NCBI GenBank assembly: GCA_947476465.1
Contig: CANJQN010000002.1
Span: 1-64,000 of the forward strand
DNA length: 64,000 nt
DNA from: Comamonadaceae bacterium
Lineage (GTDB): Bacteria; Pseudomonadota; Gammaproteobacteria; Burkholderiales; Burkholderiaceae_C
Reading direction: 5' to 3'
Shown: in pieces, positions 37,312 to 50,572 of the stretch
Position numbering within the stretch: position 1 is the first letter of the stretch
How the letters are laid out: every line of letters starts with the position of its first letter
Position numbers and translations under genes: made by a program
The notes under the pieces: generated by a model
What the model was told of the DNA's origin: nothing
What the model saw: the letters and a program-made list of their open reading frames with translations, nothing else
Databases searched by the model: none

Positions 37312-38289
37312 ATGTCGAATTCTTTTTCTCTGTTTTCGCGCCGCAAGGCCGTGGGCCTATTCGCGACCGTGTTACTGGTAGCGGGCGCCGCAACAGCGCA
37401 GGATTTTCCCAGCAGGCCCATCAGGATCGTCGTTGCCAATACCGCGGGGACGGCTCCTGACACTGTCGCGCGATTGGTCGCCCCGGAAATGTCCAAGATT
37501 CTTGGTCAGCCCGTCGTGGTCGAAAACAGGCCCGGCGCTGCGATGGCGATCGGCTTCGAACACGTTGCCAAGGCGGCCCCTGATGGCTATACCATCGCAC
37601 TGGTCTACCCGTCAGCGCTGGTCACCTTGCCGCTGACTGTGAAGGAGCTGCGCTTTGCGCCTTTGAAGGATCTGCCCCCGCTGATCGGGCTGGGAGAAGG
37701 CAGGCTCCTGCTTGCCACGTCTCCTCAGGCACCATGGAAGTCGTTCAACGAATTTGTCGCGAACGCCAAGAGCAACCCCGGCAAGTGGAACTATGGATGG
37801 CCTGACCCAAGCGTTCGGCTGCTGATCGAGGATCTGAGCCGCGGCCTGGGCATCAGCTTGACGCACGTGCCCTATTCGGGCGCTGCGGCCTATTACCAGG
37901 CCCTGCTGGCAGGTGACATCCAGATTGCTTTCGCCGCCGAAGCGACCGCGCTGTCTTTCGGCCCAAGAGCCAGAATTCTTGCCGTAACGGGCACGACCCG
38001 ATCGACCACGTTTCCTGATGCGCCCACGTTCGCCGAGGTCGGCGTTCCGCGCATCAGAGGCCTGAGCTATTCGCTCAATCTTCCAGTCGGCGTTCCCAAG
38101 GCCGTGGCCGACAAGCTCTATGCCGCTGCGGAGCGCGCGCTCCAACAGCCCTCCTTGAAGGAGAGCTTCGCCAAATTGCACCTGCAGATGTTCAGCGACA
38201 ACACGCCGCAGGCCAATGCCCAGCGCCTGGCGGAAAGTGCGGCCTCTTTGGCCGAGGTGGCAAAGCAGATCGGCCTGCAGCCGCAATGA
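37312..38289 (+). CDS. Second Bug-family binding protein
   Basis: 325 residues. Signal peptide to about residue 28 (ending ATAQDF), then the Bug fold: RPIRIVVANTAGTAPDTVARL, VVVENRPGAAMAIGFEHV and HVPYSGAAAYYQALLAGDIQ. It is only moderately like the first Bug protein, so the cluster may take up two related carboxylates. Divergent from the leuC-like gene; the 259-base gap between holds no gene. Confidence 0.92.
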   Translation: MSNSFSLFSRRKAVGLFATVLLVAGAATAQDFPSRPIRIVVANTAGTAPDTVARLVAPEMSKILGQPVVVENRPGAAMAIGFEHVAKAAPDGYTIALVYPSALVTLPLTVKELRFAPLKDLPPLIGLGEGRLLLATSPQAPWKSFNEFVANAKSNPGKWNYGWPDPSVRLLIEDLSRGLGISLTHVPYSGAAAYYQALLAGDIQIAFAAEATALSFGPRARILAVTGTTRSTTFPDAPTFAEVGVPRIRGLSYSLNLPVGVPKAVADKLYAAAERALQQPSLKESFAKLHLQMFSDNTPQANAQRLAESAASLAEVAKQIGLQPQ

Positions 38290-38320
38290 TGCGCCCCGGC
38301 ACTTTCGACAGGGGGCGAGC

Positions 38321-39079
38321 GTGAGTGATCTTGCCGGGCAGGTGGCGATCGTCACCGGAGGCGCGTCCGGCATAGGCAGAGCGGTCGCGGTGCTGTTCGC
38401 CTCGAAGGGCTGCCGAGTGGTCATTGCCGACCAAGACGCCCGGCGGGGCGTGGAAGTCGCCGACGAGCTCAAGCGAGGTGGCAGTGCCGATTCCAGTTCG
38501 ACCGAGATGGACGTATCCAGCGCGGCGCAGGTGGATGCGCTCGTGACGCAAACGCTGGCCCGCTTTGGCCGGCTCGACATTCTGGTCAATTCGGCCGCGG
38601 TCTATCCGCCTCTTCCCTCATTGCTCGAGACGCCCGAGCCGGCGTGGGATCAGGTGCTGTCGGTCAACCTGAAGGGCACATTCCTCATGTGCAAGCGTGC
38701 GATCGCGGCAATGGTGGATCAGGGTTCGGGCGCCATCGTCAATGTGGCGTCGATTGCGGCAATGAAAGGCACGAACTACTCCGTGCCTTACGGCGTGGCG
38801 AAGGCCGGCGTGATCCAACTGACCAAGGCCGCCGCCGTGCAGTACGCCGGCCGCGGGATCCGCGTGAACTGCATCGTGCCTGGCCTGGTGGATACGCCGA
38901 TGTCCCGGCGAAGCATGGCAAGTTCAGAGGAATTCGACCGCTTCGTCGCGCAGATACCGGCGGGTCGGGCCGGCACACCCGAAGACATGGCCGCGCTGAC
39001 CCTGTTCCTCGTTTCAAAAGAAGCCGCATTCATCAACGGCGCGGCGATGGTCAGCGACGGCGGCACGATGGCTCGATAA
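38321..39079 (+). CDS. SDR-family oxidoreductase
   Basis: 252 residues. Classical SDR with VTGGASGIGRA near residue 13, NSAAVYPPL, catalytic Ser in NVASIA and YGVAK as the Tyr/Lys pair. The C-terminus SDGGTMAR is typical of 3-oxoacyl-reductase-like and sugar/alcohol dehydrogenases. The GTG start has GGGGGCGAG upstream and lies 31 bases after the Bug gene. Probably oxidises a hydroxy intermediate of the cluster; substrate unknown. Confidence 0.87.
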   Translation: MSDLAGQVAIVTGGASGIGRAVAVLFASKGCRVVIADQDARRGVEVADELKRGGSADSSSTEMDVSSAAQVDALVTQTLARFGRLDILVNSAAVYPPLPSLLETPEPAWDQVLSVNLKGTFLMCKRAIAAMVDQGSGAIVNVASIAAMKGTNYSVPYGVAKAGVIQLTKAAAVQYAGRGIRVNCIVPGLVDTPMSRRSMASSEEFDRFVAQIPAGRAGTPEDMAALTLFLVSKEAAFINGAAMVSDGGTMAR

Positions 39080-39122
39080 CGGGCCCTGGGAAGTGCTGGC
39101 GCGGCTGGCGGCGGAACTCGAT

Positions 39123-40505
39123 CTACTTCCCGATACAGAAGCTGGAAAAGATCACCCCCAGCAAGTCATCGGCGCCGAACGCGCCGGTGATCTCGTTGAG
39201 CGCGTTCTGCGCCAGGCGCAGCTCCTCGGCCAGCAGATCCAGCGCCAGGGCCTGCTGCTGCAGGTGCTGGCTAGCCTCTTGCAAATGCTGGTCAACGCGC
39301 CGCAGCGCCTGCAGGTGGCGCTCACGGGCGATCCACACGCCCTCGGGCTGCGCCTGCCAGCCGGCCACATCGAGCAGGCGGCGGCGCAAGGTGTCCAGGC
39401 CCTGGGCCGTGCGCGCGGACAAGGCGATGGCCTCTTCAGGCAACACCGGAGCGGCTTGCGCCAGGTCCAGCTTGTTCCAGACCTCGATGACCGGCACGCG
39501 CGGCGGCAGGCGCTTGGACAGGCGCGCGCGAACCAAGGCGTCGCCCGCCTGGTAGTCAGGCGTGTCGCGACGCGACAGATCGTGCAGGAACAGCAGGGCG
39601 TCGGCCTGCGCGATCTGGCCCCAGGCGCGCTCAATGCCGATCGCCTCGACCGGGTCCTCGCTCTCGCGCAGACCGGCGGTATCGATCACATGCAGCGGCA
39701 CGCCTTCGATCTGGATGGTCTGGCTGACCACGTCGCGGGTGGTGCCGGCGATCGGCGTGACGATGGCCAGCTCGGCGCCGGCCAGGGCGTTGAGCAGGGA
39801 GCTCTTGCCGGCGTTGGGTTGGCCGGCGATCACCACCTTGATGCCTTCGCGCAGCAGCGAGCCCTGGCGTGTGCGCGCGAGCACCTCCGCCAGGCGCTCG
39901 GACAGGCGGTCGAGCTGGCCCTGGGCATCGGACTGCCGCAGGAAATCGATCTCTTCCTCAGGAAAGTCCAGCGTGGCCTCGACCAGCATGCGCAGGTGGA
40001 TCAAGGCGTCGCGCAGCGTGTCGATCTCGCGCGAAAACTCGCCGGCCAGCGAGCGGCTGGCGCCGCGTGCCGCGGCCTCCGTGCTGGCGTCGATCAGGTC
40101 GGCGATGGCCTCGGCCTGCGCCAGGTCGATCTTGTCGTTTAGGAAGGCGCGCTGGGTGAACTCACCGGGCTGCGCGACCCGCAGGCCGGTGTCGGCGCCG
40201 GCCTGCAGGCAGCGGGCGAGCAGCAACTGCAGCACCACCGGGCCGCCATGGGCCTGCAACTCGAGCACGTCCTCGCCGGTGTAGGAGTGCGGTGCCGGAA
40301 AGTGGATGGCCAGGCCCTGGTCGATCGGCCGGCCGGCGGCATCGCGAAACGCAAGATAGGTGGCTTCACGCGGCTTGAGCGCCCGGCCGCACACCGCATC
40401 GATCACCGACTGCACCGCGGGGCCGGACACGCGCACGATGCCGACGGCGCCGCGGCCAGCGGCGGTGGCGACGGCGACAATGGGATCGTGCTGGCTGGCA
40501 AGCAT
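39123..40505 (-). CDS. mnmE: tRNA modification GTPase MnmE
   Basis: 460 residues. An N-terminal folate-binding domain, a helical domain and an inserted G domain are present. The G motifs are [11 protein letters not shown] (G1), TRDVV (G2), DTAGL (G3) and NKLD (G4). The C-terminus ends FCIGK with the catalytic cysteine. With MnmG it modifies U34 of certain tRNAs. Last gene of the rpmH-rnpA-yidD-yidC-mnmE block. Confidence 0.96.
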   Translation of the reverse strand: MLASQHDPIVAVATAAGRGAVGIVRVSGPAVQSVIDAVCGRALKPREATYLAFRDAAGRPIDQGLAIHFPAPHSYTGEDVLELQAHGGPVVLQLLLARCLQAGADTGLRVAQPGEFTQRAFLNDKIDLAQAEAIADLIDASTEAAARGASRSLAGEFSREIDTLRDALIHLRMLVEATLDFPEEEIDFLRQSDAQGQLDRLSERLAEVLARTRQGSLLREGIKVVIAGQPNAGKSSLLNALAGAELAIVTPIAGTTRDVVSQTIQIEGVPLHVIDTAGLRESEDPVEAIGIERAWGQIAQADALLFLHDLSRRDTPDYQAGDALVRARLSKRLPPRVPVIEVWNKLDLAQAAPVLPEEAIALSARTAQGLDTLRRRLLDVAGWQAQPEGVWIARERHLQALRRVDQHLQEASQHLQQQALALDLLAEELRLAQNALNEITGAFGADDLLGVIFSSFCIGK

Positions 40506-40555
40506 TGGGCGATGGTAGCGGGCGAGGGGTCAACCAGTTCGCCCCCAAAGCACGA

Positions 40556-40578
40556 AAGGCCGCGTGAGCGGCCTTTTG
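40556..40578 (-). terminator. Hairpin between yidC and mnmE
   Basis: Nine-base stem AAAGGCCGC/GCGGCCTTT with a 4-base loop lies 16 bases beyond the yidC stop. T runs are short on both sides, so termination of yidC transcripts may be partial. Confidence 0.65.
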
Positions 40579-40593
40579 TCGGGTGCGATCAGG

Positions 40594-42291
40594 TCAGCGG
40601 AACTTGGGCAGATTGAACTGCGGCGGCACACCCATGCGGGTGTTGATCAGCCACTGCTGCGAGATCGACAGCACGTTGTTCGTGATCCAGTACAGCACCA
40701 GGCCGGCCGGGAAAAAGAAGAACATGACCGAAAACACCAGCGGCATGATCCACATCATCTTGGCCTGCATCGGATCGGGCGGCTGGGGGTTCAGCGCCGT
40801 CTGCAGCACCGTGGTGAGGGTCATCACCGTCGGCAGGATGAAATACGGGTCGGGCGTGGACAGGTCGCGGATCCAGCCGATCCAGGGCGCATTGCGCATT
40901 TCGACGCTGGACAGCAGCACCCAGTACAGCGCGATGAACACGGGGATCTGCACGACGATCGGCAGACAGCCGCCCAGGGGATTGACCTTCTCCTCGCGGT
41001 AGATCTTCATCATCTCCTGCTGCATCTGCTGCGGGTTGTCCTTGAAGCGTTCGCGCATCGCCATGACGCGCGGGTTGACGGCCTTCATCTTGGCCATGCT
41101 CTGATAGCCCTTGGCCTGCAGCCAGTAGAAGGCGATCTTGATCAGCAGCACCAGGGCCATGATGGTCCAACCCCAGTTGCCGATGTAGCCATGGAGTTTG
41201 TCCATCAGCCAGTACAACGGCTTGGCCAGGATGGTGAAGATGCCGTAGTCCTTGACCAGGTCGAGCCCGGGGGAGACGCTCTCGAGCACCTTCTCTTCCT
41301 GCGGGCCGAGGAACAGGGTGGACTGCACCGCCTTCGTGGCGCCGGGCGCGACGTCCACCGAGGTGAGCATGCCTATCGAGTACAGGGTGCCGTCGACCTT
41401 GCGCACGAAGTTCTCGCGCGTCACACCGTCAGGCAGGATCCAGGCGCCGGTGAAGTAGTGCTGCACCATGGCCACCCAGCCGGCCGTGGCCTGCTTCTGG
41501 AAGTCGAGCTTGTTCTTGTCGATGTTGCTGAACTCGATCTTCTGGTACTTCTGCTCGGGGGTGTAGACCGCCGGGCCGGTGAACGTGCCCGTGGGGTTGG
41601 TGATGAACGAGCCGCCCGAGGTCGTGGCGCCACGCACCAGCTGCGTGTAAAGCTGCGGGCTGACCTGTGCGGCGCCGGTATTGGTCACCTCGTGGCGCAC
41701 GGCGACGGCGTACGAACCACGACGCAGGGTGTAGGTCGTGACCAGCTTCACGCCGCCCTTGTCCGGCGACTCGAAGCGCAGCACCAGATCGCTCTGGCCG
41801 TCACGCAGCACGCGCTCGCCAGTGAACGTCATCTCTGTGGTGTGGTTGGGAAAGTCGCCGCCGACCAGGCCGGTCTGCGCCACGTACTTGCTGGCGGGGG
41901 TTTCTTCCAGCAGAACGAAGGCGCCGCTGGTTTTCTTGTCCGTGACGCTGCCAGCCGAGTGCTTGAGCAGCTCGGCATGAACCACCGAAGCGCCCTGCGA
42001 GTCGAAGGTCAACCGCAGCACGTCTGTGCTCACCGTCACGCGCTCGCGCGGCGCGGCCGGCGCGGTCGTGGCCGGCGGCGTACCACCGGGCGGCAAGGCG
42101 CCGCTGGGGGCTGCCGCGGGCTGCGGCACGCTGGATGCGGTGCCCACCGGGGCTGGGGCGGTGGCCACGGCCTTGCCGGCCTGCGGAAAGAAGGTGGCGG
42201 GATGGCCGTTGTGAATCTGCCATTGGTCCCACAACATGACCATGGAAAAACCGAACACCACCCACAGGATGGTTCGACGAATGTCGTTCAT
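40594..42291 (-). CDS. yidC: Membrane protein insertase YidC
   Basis: 565 residues. An N-terminal transmembrane helix (MNDIRRTILWVVFGFSMVML), a large periplasmic beta-sandwich (about 70-340) and the C-terminal Oxa1/YidC core of five helices are present, including LGGCLPIVVQIPVFIALYWVL. A positively charged residue for the hydrophilic groove and a short basic tail (FNLPKFR) are present. The start overlaps the yidD stop. Confidence 0.96.
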   Translation of the reverse strand: MNDIRRTILWVVFGFSMVMLWDQWQIHNGHPATFFPQAGKAVATAPAPVGTASSVPQPAAAPSGALPPGGTPPATTAPAAPRERVTVSTDVLRLTFDSQGASVVHAELLKHSAGSVTDKKTSGAFVLLEETPASKYVAQTGLVGGDFPNHTTEMTFTGERVLRDGQSDLVLRFESPDKGGVKLVTTYTLRRGSYAVAVRHEVTNTGAAQVSPQLYTQLVRGATTSGGSFITNPTGTFTGPAVYTPEQKYQKIEFSNIDKNKLDFQKQATAGWVAMVQHYFTGAWILPDGVTRENFVRKVDGTLYSIGMLTSVDVAPGATKAVQSTLFLGPQEEKVLESVSPGLDLVKDYGIFTILAKPLYWLMDKLHGYIGNWGWTIMALVLLIKIAFYWLQAKGYQSMAKMKAVNPRVMAMRERFKDNPQQMQQEMMKIYREEKVNPLGGCLPIVVQIPVFIALYWVLLSSVEMRNAPWIGWIRDLSTPDPYFILPTVMTLTTVLQTALNPQPPDPMQAKMMWIMPLVFSVMFFFFPAGLVLYWITNNVLSISQQWLINTRMGVPPQFNLPKFR

Positions 42292-42560
42292 GAGGACTTC
42301 TTGCGTTGGAAGGGTGGGATCAGCCGGGAAAACAGGCGAGGCGCATCGGCCGGCACAGGATCATGCCCGCCTTGGCACCAGGGTTGGCAGCGCGCCAGAC
42401 GGGCGAGGGTCAGATAGCTGCCATCGAGGGCGCCATGGCGCTCCAGGCTTTCAATGGCATAGGCAGAACAGGTGGGGCCAAAGCGGCAAGCCGACCCCAG
42501 CCAGGGCGACAACAGCAGACGATAGGCCTTGACCAGGCCGATCAAGAGGGTGCTGATCAT
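42288..42560 (-). CDS. yidD: Membrane protein insertion efficiency factor
   Basis: 90 residues. Conserved core CRFGPTCSAYAIESLERHGALDG-like pattern with the paired cysteines. It overlaps rnpA and yidC at both ends, the standard order. Confidence 0.95.
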   Translation of the reverse strand: MISTLLIGLVKAYRLLLSPWLGSACRFGPTCSAYAIESLERHGALDGSYLTLARLARCQPWCQGGHDPVPADAPRLFSRLIPPFQRKKSS

Positions 42561-43012
42561 CGGCGCACTCCGCGGAACAAGGCCTGAAGTTCGGCACGCA
42601 CGGCACGCTTGAGCGCATCCGAAGTGGCGCTGATGAACTGTGCCCGGTCGAACGTCGACCGCAGCCGCACCACGTGCGCGGCGGACGGAAGCGATGCGGC
42701 GAATTCGTGGACCACGGAGTAGATCTGGCGTTTGATCGTGTTGCGGGTCACCGCCCTCTTGGCCCAGCGCTTGGGAATGACTGCGCCGATCCAGGGGGCC
42801 TGCACGGCAAACAGGGCCTGGGGTCTTGCCGACCCAGGCCCTGTGGATGCGTCGTCGGCGACGGCCGGCGAGGAAAGTGTCACGCGGTGCAGTGCGAAAT
42901 GAGCGGTACGGGAAACCGTTTGACCGCCCATGACGGCCTGAAACTGGTTTCGCGTCTTGATCCTTTGGATGCCCGTTGGCTCATCGGATCCAGACCCGGG
43001 TGCTTCAGACAT
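42557..43012 (-). CDS. rnpA: Ribonuclease P protein component
   Basis: 151 residues. The RNR-type motif is present as AKRAVTRNTIKRQI in the helix that binds P RNA, after a longer than usual central strand region (about 55-80). With the RNA subunit it matures tRNA 5' ends. ATG gives MSEAPGSGSDEPTG; a much longer upstream frame would run into rpmH. Confidence 0.93.
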   Translation of the reverse strand: MSEAPGSGSDEPTGIQRIKTRNQFQAVMGGQTVSRTAHFALHRVTLSSPAVADDASTGPGSARPQALFAVQAPWIGAVIPKRWAKRAVTRNTIKRQIYSVVHEFAASLPSAAHVVRLRSTFDRAQFISATSDALKRAVRAELQALFRGVRR

Positions 43013-43049
43013 CACGCCGAAGCGCCGTGCCGGTGCACGCAGTACGAAC

Positions 43050-43184
43050 TCAGACCGCCAGACGCTTGCGGCCCTTGGCGCGGCGCGCATTGATGACGGC
43101 GCGGCCACCGCGGGTCTTCATGCGGACCAGAAAGCCGTGGGTACGCGCGCGGCGCACTTTGGAGGGTTGGTATGTGCGTTTCAT
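43050..43184 (-). CDS. rpmH: 50S ribosomal protein L34
   Basis: 44 residues, start [18 protein letters not shown] and end GRKRLAV. Strongly conserved and very basic. It is the first gene of the leftward block, with its start 180 bases from dnaA on the other strand. Confidence 0.97.
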   Translation of the reverse strand: MKRTYQPSKVRRARTHGFLVRMKTRGGRAVINARRAKGRKRLAV

Positions 43185-43289
43185 GATCGTTCTCGGGGAA
43201 ACCCGCAATTATCTTCAATTCGTCTCAGGGGGGCAAGGCAAAGCCCTTCATGTGCAGCAAAATTCGTCGGACAAGGCCTGGACCAAGTT

Positions 43290-43348
43290 TGTGGATAAAC
43301 TCTTGATAAATTACCGCGAAGCGTTTGCAACCATGAACAATATCCACA
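43290..43348. promoter_or_regulatory. DnaA boxes in the dnaA promoter region
   Basis: A perfect box (TTATCCACA on the minus strand, 43290-43298) and a one-mismatch box ATATCCACA (43340-43348) flank the presumed dnaA promoter. They suit autorepression by DnaA. The 180-base gap is otherwise without a gene. Confidence 0.7.
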
Positions 43349-43364
43349 AAGGGCGACGTCTTCG

Positions 43365-44780
43365 ATGAGTGCCGGACAAGACAAGCCTCTGGCCCTCAAT
43401 TCCGCAGTCACTTCCTCGTCTGGGGCGGGTGACAGCCTGTGGCAGGCCTGCGTCGAACTGCTGGCGCAGGAACTGCCAGAGCAGCAGTTCAACACCTGGA
43501 TCAAACCCATCGTGGCCCAGGTGTCGGACGATTTCGGCAAGGTCACGCTGTTCGTGGCCAACCGCTTCAAGCTCGACTGGATCCGGGCCCAGTACGCCGG
43601 CAAGATCAGCGCCGTTCTGGAACGCATCTATGGTCAGCCCGTGCCCCTTGAGTTAGCACTTGCTCACAGGGAAAACACGGCCAAGAATTACGCAGCCCCT
43701 GCCGCCGCCGAAGCCGAGCCGGTCGTTGAAGTGGCTGACGTGGCAGAAGACAGCAGCTTCAAGACCCGCCTGAACTCGGCCTTGACCTTTGAGACGCTGG
43801 TCGAAGGTACGGCCAACCGCATGGCGCGCGCCGCGGCCATGCACGTGGCCACCGTACCGGGCCAGCTCTACAACCCCCTGTTCATCTACGGCGGCGTCGG
43901 CCTGGGCAAGACGCACCTGGTGCACGCCGTGGGCAACAAGCTGCTGGCCGACCGGCCCAACGCCAAGGTTCTCTACCTGCACGCTGAACAGTTCGTCTCG
44001 GATGTGGTCAAGGCCTACCAACGCAAGACCTTCGACCAGTTCAAGGAAAAGTACCACTCGCTGGATCTGCTGCTCATCGACGATGTGCAGTTCTTCGCCA
44101 ACAAGGACCGCACGCAAGAAGAATTCTTCAATGCGTTCGAGGCGCTGTTGGCCAAGAAGTCGCACATCGTCATGACCAGCGACACCTATCCCAAGGGCCT
44201 GGCAGACATCCACGAGCGCCTGGTCTCGCGCTTTGATTCGGGCCTGACCGTCGCCATCGAGCCGCCTGAGCTTGAGATGCGGGTGGCCATCCTGATCAAC
44301 AAGGCCCGCGCCGAAAGCGCCGAGATGCCCGAAGAAGTGGCTTTTTTCGTGGCCAAGAACGTGCGCTCGAACGTGCGCGAGCTCGAGGGCGCGCTGCGCA
44401 AGATCCTGGCTTACTCGCGCTTCAACCAGAAGGAGATCTCCATCCAGCTGGCCCGCGAGGCGCTGCGCGACCTGCTGTCCATCCAGAACCGCCAGATCAG
44501 CGTCGAGAACATCCAGAAGACGGTGGCCGACTACTACAAGATCAAGGTTGCCGACATGTACAGCAAGAAGCGGCCGGCCTCGATCGCGCGGCCGCGCCAG
44601 ATTGCGATGTATCTGGCCAAGGAACTCACCCAAAAGAGCCTGCCCGAGATCGGCGAGCTCTTTGGCGGACGCGACCACACCACGGTGCTGCATGCCGTGC
44701 GCAAGATCTCCGGTGAGCGCCAGCAGCTGACCGAGCTGAACCAGCAGCTGCATGTACTGGAACAAACCCTCAAGGGCTGA
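43365..44780 (+). CDS. dnaA: Chromosomal replication initiator DnaA
   Basis: 471 residues. Domain I (about 22-85) and a short Ala/Glu-rich linker precede the AAA+ domain, with Walker [10 protein letters not shown] near 176 and Walker [10 protein letters not shown]. The DNA-binding domain IV ends with the signature [15 protein letters not shown]. It opens oriC by binding the boxes downstream of its own gene. Confidence 0.97.
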   Translation: MSAGQDKPLALNSAVTSSSGAGDSLWQACVELLAQELPEQQFNTWIKPIVAQVSDDFGKVTLFVANRFKLDWIRAQYAGKISAVLERIYGQPVPLELALAHRENTAKNYAAPAAAEAEPVVEVADVAEDSSFKTRLNSALTFETLVEGTANRMARAAAMHVATVPGQLYNPLFIYGGVGLGKTHLVHAVGNKLLADRPNAKVLYLHAEQFVSDVVKAYQRKTFDQFKEKYHSLDLLLIDDVQFFANKDRTQEEFFNAFEALLAKKSHIVMTSDTYPKGLADIHERLVSRFDSGLTVAIEPPELEMRVAILINKARAESAEMPEEVAFFVAKNVRSNVRELEGALRKILAYSRFNQKEISIQLAREALRDLLSIQNRQISVENIQKTVADYYKIKVADMYSKKRPASIARPRQIAMYLAKELTQKSLPEIGELFGGRDHTTVLHAVRKISGERQQLTELNQQLHVLEQTLKG

Positions 44781-45249
44781 TGACAGCCCCTTCGACACCC
44801 GTGGACGGCGCCTGCAAGGACAAGGCTGGGGACACTTCGTGAACAACTGAGTGCTTATCCACAGGGCAAGGCCATTGCGCCAAGTTGTCCCTTTTGGCGG
44901 TACAGCACAAAGCACACCCGCCCACACCCAGCCCAATCACGCAAGCCCTTGATTGCAAAGGCGCAATCGGCCTTGTCCACAGACGGGGACCTGCCTCTAC
45001 TAGCTACTACTATCTTTAAATGAGAATTCAATAAGAACAACAGAGCAGCACCATCTTTGTGAAACGCGAGCCAAGGGCAACCGTGGGCATACAGCAGGGG
45101 TTTGACTAAATTGGCGCGCCGCCCCTGCTTGGCCGGATAAGTGCTTGAGAAAAAAGGGAAAATGGCGCTTGTCCGCGTCGGACGGCGCCTGAACCTGCCG
45201 CCCGTGATCGACAACCAGATACAAGACCAGATAAAGACAAGAGGCATCA
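44781..45249 (+). other. oriC: Origin of replication (oriC)
   Basis: 469 bases without a gene between dnaA and dnaN. Seen here are a perfect DnaA box TTATCCACA at 44855-44863 and a box TTGTCCACA at 44973-44981. After a 15-base GC-rich spacer comes CTACTAGCTACTACTAT at 44997-45013, which matches the DnaA-trio element. An AT-rich stretch from about 45011 to 45040 could be the unwinding element. The order box, GC-rich spacer, trios, AT-rich DNA is the known basal unwinding system. Strand switch of coding genes at dnaA supports the location. Confidence 0.85.
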
Positions 45250-49048
<3,799 letters not shown>

Positions 49049-49050
49049 TG

Positions 49051-49232
49051 GGCTTTGTGGCTGGGGCGGTAATGCGCAAGACGTCATTGGCGAGCTCTTG
49101 GCGCGGATCGAGCCCGCCATCGAGGGCGCGGCGATTCAGTTGCCGGCTCGGTTTCCGGAAGGCGTTGCACAGGCTATCTTTTCTGGGATGCGGGCTCAGG
49201 CCAAGCGGCTGCAGGAAAAACCGGCGAGCTGA
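49051..49232 (+). pseudogene. C-terminal remnant of a HipA-type kinase
   Basis: About 58 codons read GELLARIEPAIEGAAIQL followed by FPEGVAQAIFSGMRAQAKRL and a stop. This is the pattern of the last helices of HipA-family serine kinases (type II toxin). No start, kinase core or hipB antitoxin precedes it; gyrB abuts it directly. It therefore looks like the leftover of a deleted hipBA module. Recognition is from memory of the family tail, so moderate confidence. Confidence 0.5.
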
Positions 49233-49258
49233 CCTTACATTCTCACCAGGAGCCCCAC

Positions 49259-50479
49259 GTGCTGAACCTCAATTTCCACCCCGCCGGCCGTCACTTCCTG
49301 CAGATCCCGGGCCCCAGCCCGGTGCCGGATCGGGTGCTGCGCGCGATGAGCTATCCGACCATCGATCACCGCGGGCCCGAGTTCGGCGCGCTGGGCCGCA
49401 AGGTGCTTGGCGGGATCAAGACCGTGTTCAAGACGCGCCACCCCGTGGTGATCTACCCCGCCTCGGGCACCGGTGCGTGGGAAGCGGCGCTGGTCAATAC
49501 GCTCAGTGCGGGCGACCAGGTGCTGATGTTCGAGACCGGCCACTTCGCCACGCTGTGGAACAAGATGGCCACGCGCCTGGGACTCCAGCCCGAGCTTCTG
49601 GGGTTGCCGGGTGTGCAGGGTTGGCGGCACGGCGTGCGCGCGGACATGATCGAAGAGCGCCTGCGCAATGACCCGGCGCACACTATCAAGGCGGTGTGTG
49701 TCGTGCACAACGAGACGTCCACCGGTGTGACCTCTGACATCGCCGCGGTTCGCCGCGCCATCGATGCCGCCCGCCACCCGGCCTTGCTTCTGGTCGACAC
49801 GATTTCGGGCCTGGCGTCGGCCGATTACCGCCACGACGAATGGGGCGTAGATGTCTCCATCGGCGGCTCCCAGAAGGGACTGATGCTGCCCCCTGGCATC
49901 AGCTTCAACGCGGTGTCGCCCAAGGCCCTCGACGCGAGCCGCACGGCGACCTTGGCAAAGGCCTTCTGGGCCTGGGACGATATCCTGGAGATGAACCAGA
50001 CCGGGTACTGGCCCTACACCCCGAACACGAACTTGCTGTATGCACTGTCGGAGTCGCTGGAGATGCTGCAGGCCGAAGGCCTGGACAACGTCTTTGCGCG
50101 TCATCGGCGTCTGGCGCAGGCTTGCCGCACGGCGGTGCAGGCCTGGGGTTTGGAGATCCAGTGCGCTGACCCAAAGGTGTACTCCCCGGTGCTGACCGGC
50201 GTCATGCTGCCCGAGGGGGTAGACGCCGACAAAGTGCGCCAGGTCGTCTACCAAAACTTCAACCTGTCGCTGGGCACTGGGCTGGGCAAGGTCAAGGGCC
50301 GCATGTACCGCATCGGGCACCTGGGCGAGTGCAACGACCTCACGTTGCTGGCCACCCTTGCAGGCTGCGAGATGGGCATGCACATCGCCGGTGTGCCATT
50401 GCTGGGCAGTGGCATGAGCGCGGCAATGGACTACTTGCGCGGTACGGCCAGCCGCGCCGACCGCCTGCCCGCGGGCTGA
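49259..50479 (+). CDS. Serine-glyoxylate aminotransferase family protein
   Basis: 406-residue fold-type I PLP enzyme of the class V group. Start HFLQIPGPSPVPDRVLRAM and the PLP lysine in IGGSQKGLMLPPG (about 207) match serine-glyoxylate and alanine-glyoxylate aminotransferases. It would produce hydroxypyruvate and glycine from serine and glyoxylate. The GTG start has AGGAG nine bases upstream. It stands alone between the hipA remnant and the BrkB gene. Confidence 0.88.
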   Translation: MLNLNFHPAGRHFLQIPGPSPVPDRVLRAMSYPTIDHRGPEFGALGRKVLGGIKTVFKTRHPVVIYPASGTGAWEAALVNTLSAGDQVLMFETGHFATLWNKMATRLGLQPELLGLPGVQGWRHGVRADMIEERLRNDPAHTIKAVCVVHNETSTGVTSDIAAVRRAIDAARHPALLLVDTISGLASADYRHDEWGVDVSIGGSQKGLMLPPGISFNAVSPKALDASRTATLAKAFWAWDDILEMNQTGYWPYTPNTNLLYALSESLEMLQAEGLDNVFARHRRLAQACRTAVQAWGLEIQCADPKVYSPVLTGVMLPEGVDADKVRQVVYQNFNLSLGTGLGKVKGRMYRIGHLGECNDLTLLATLAGCEMGMHIAGVPLLGSGMSAAMDYLRGTASRADRLPAG

Positions 50480-50572
50480 GCGCGCGGTTTTCCTGGGCGC
50501 AGCCGCTGCGCCGGCCGACACCCGGCAGGCTGACTTCGCCCTACAACGGGCCATGAGACGAGAACGACGCCC

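Noticed and set aside
38216..38320. Upstream extension of the SDR frame into the Bug gene
   Set aside because: The family start and a Shine-Dalgarno place the beginning at the GTG at 38321; the extension is a shadow of the Bug gene.
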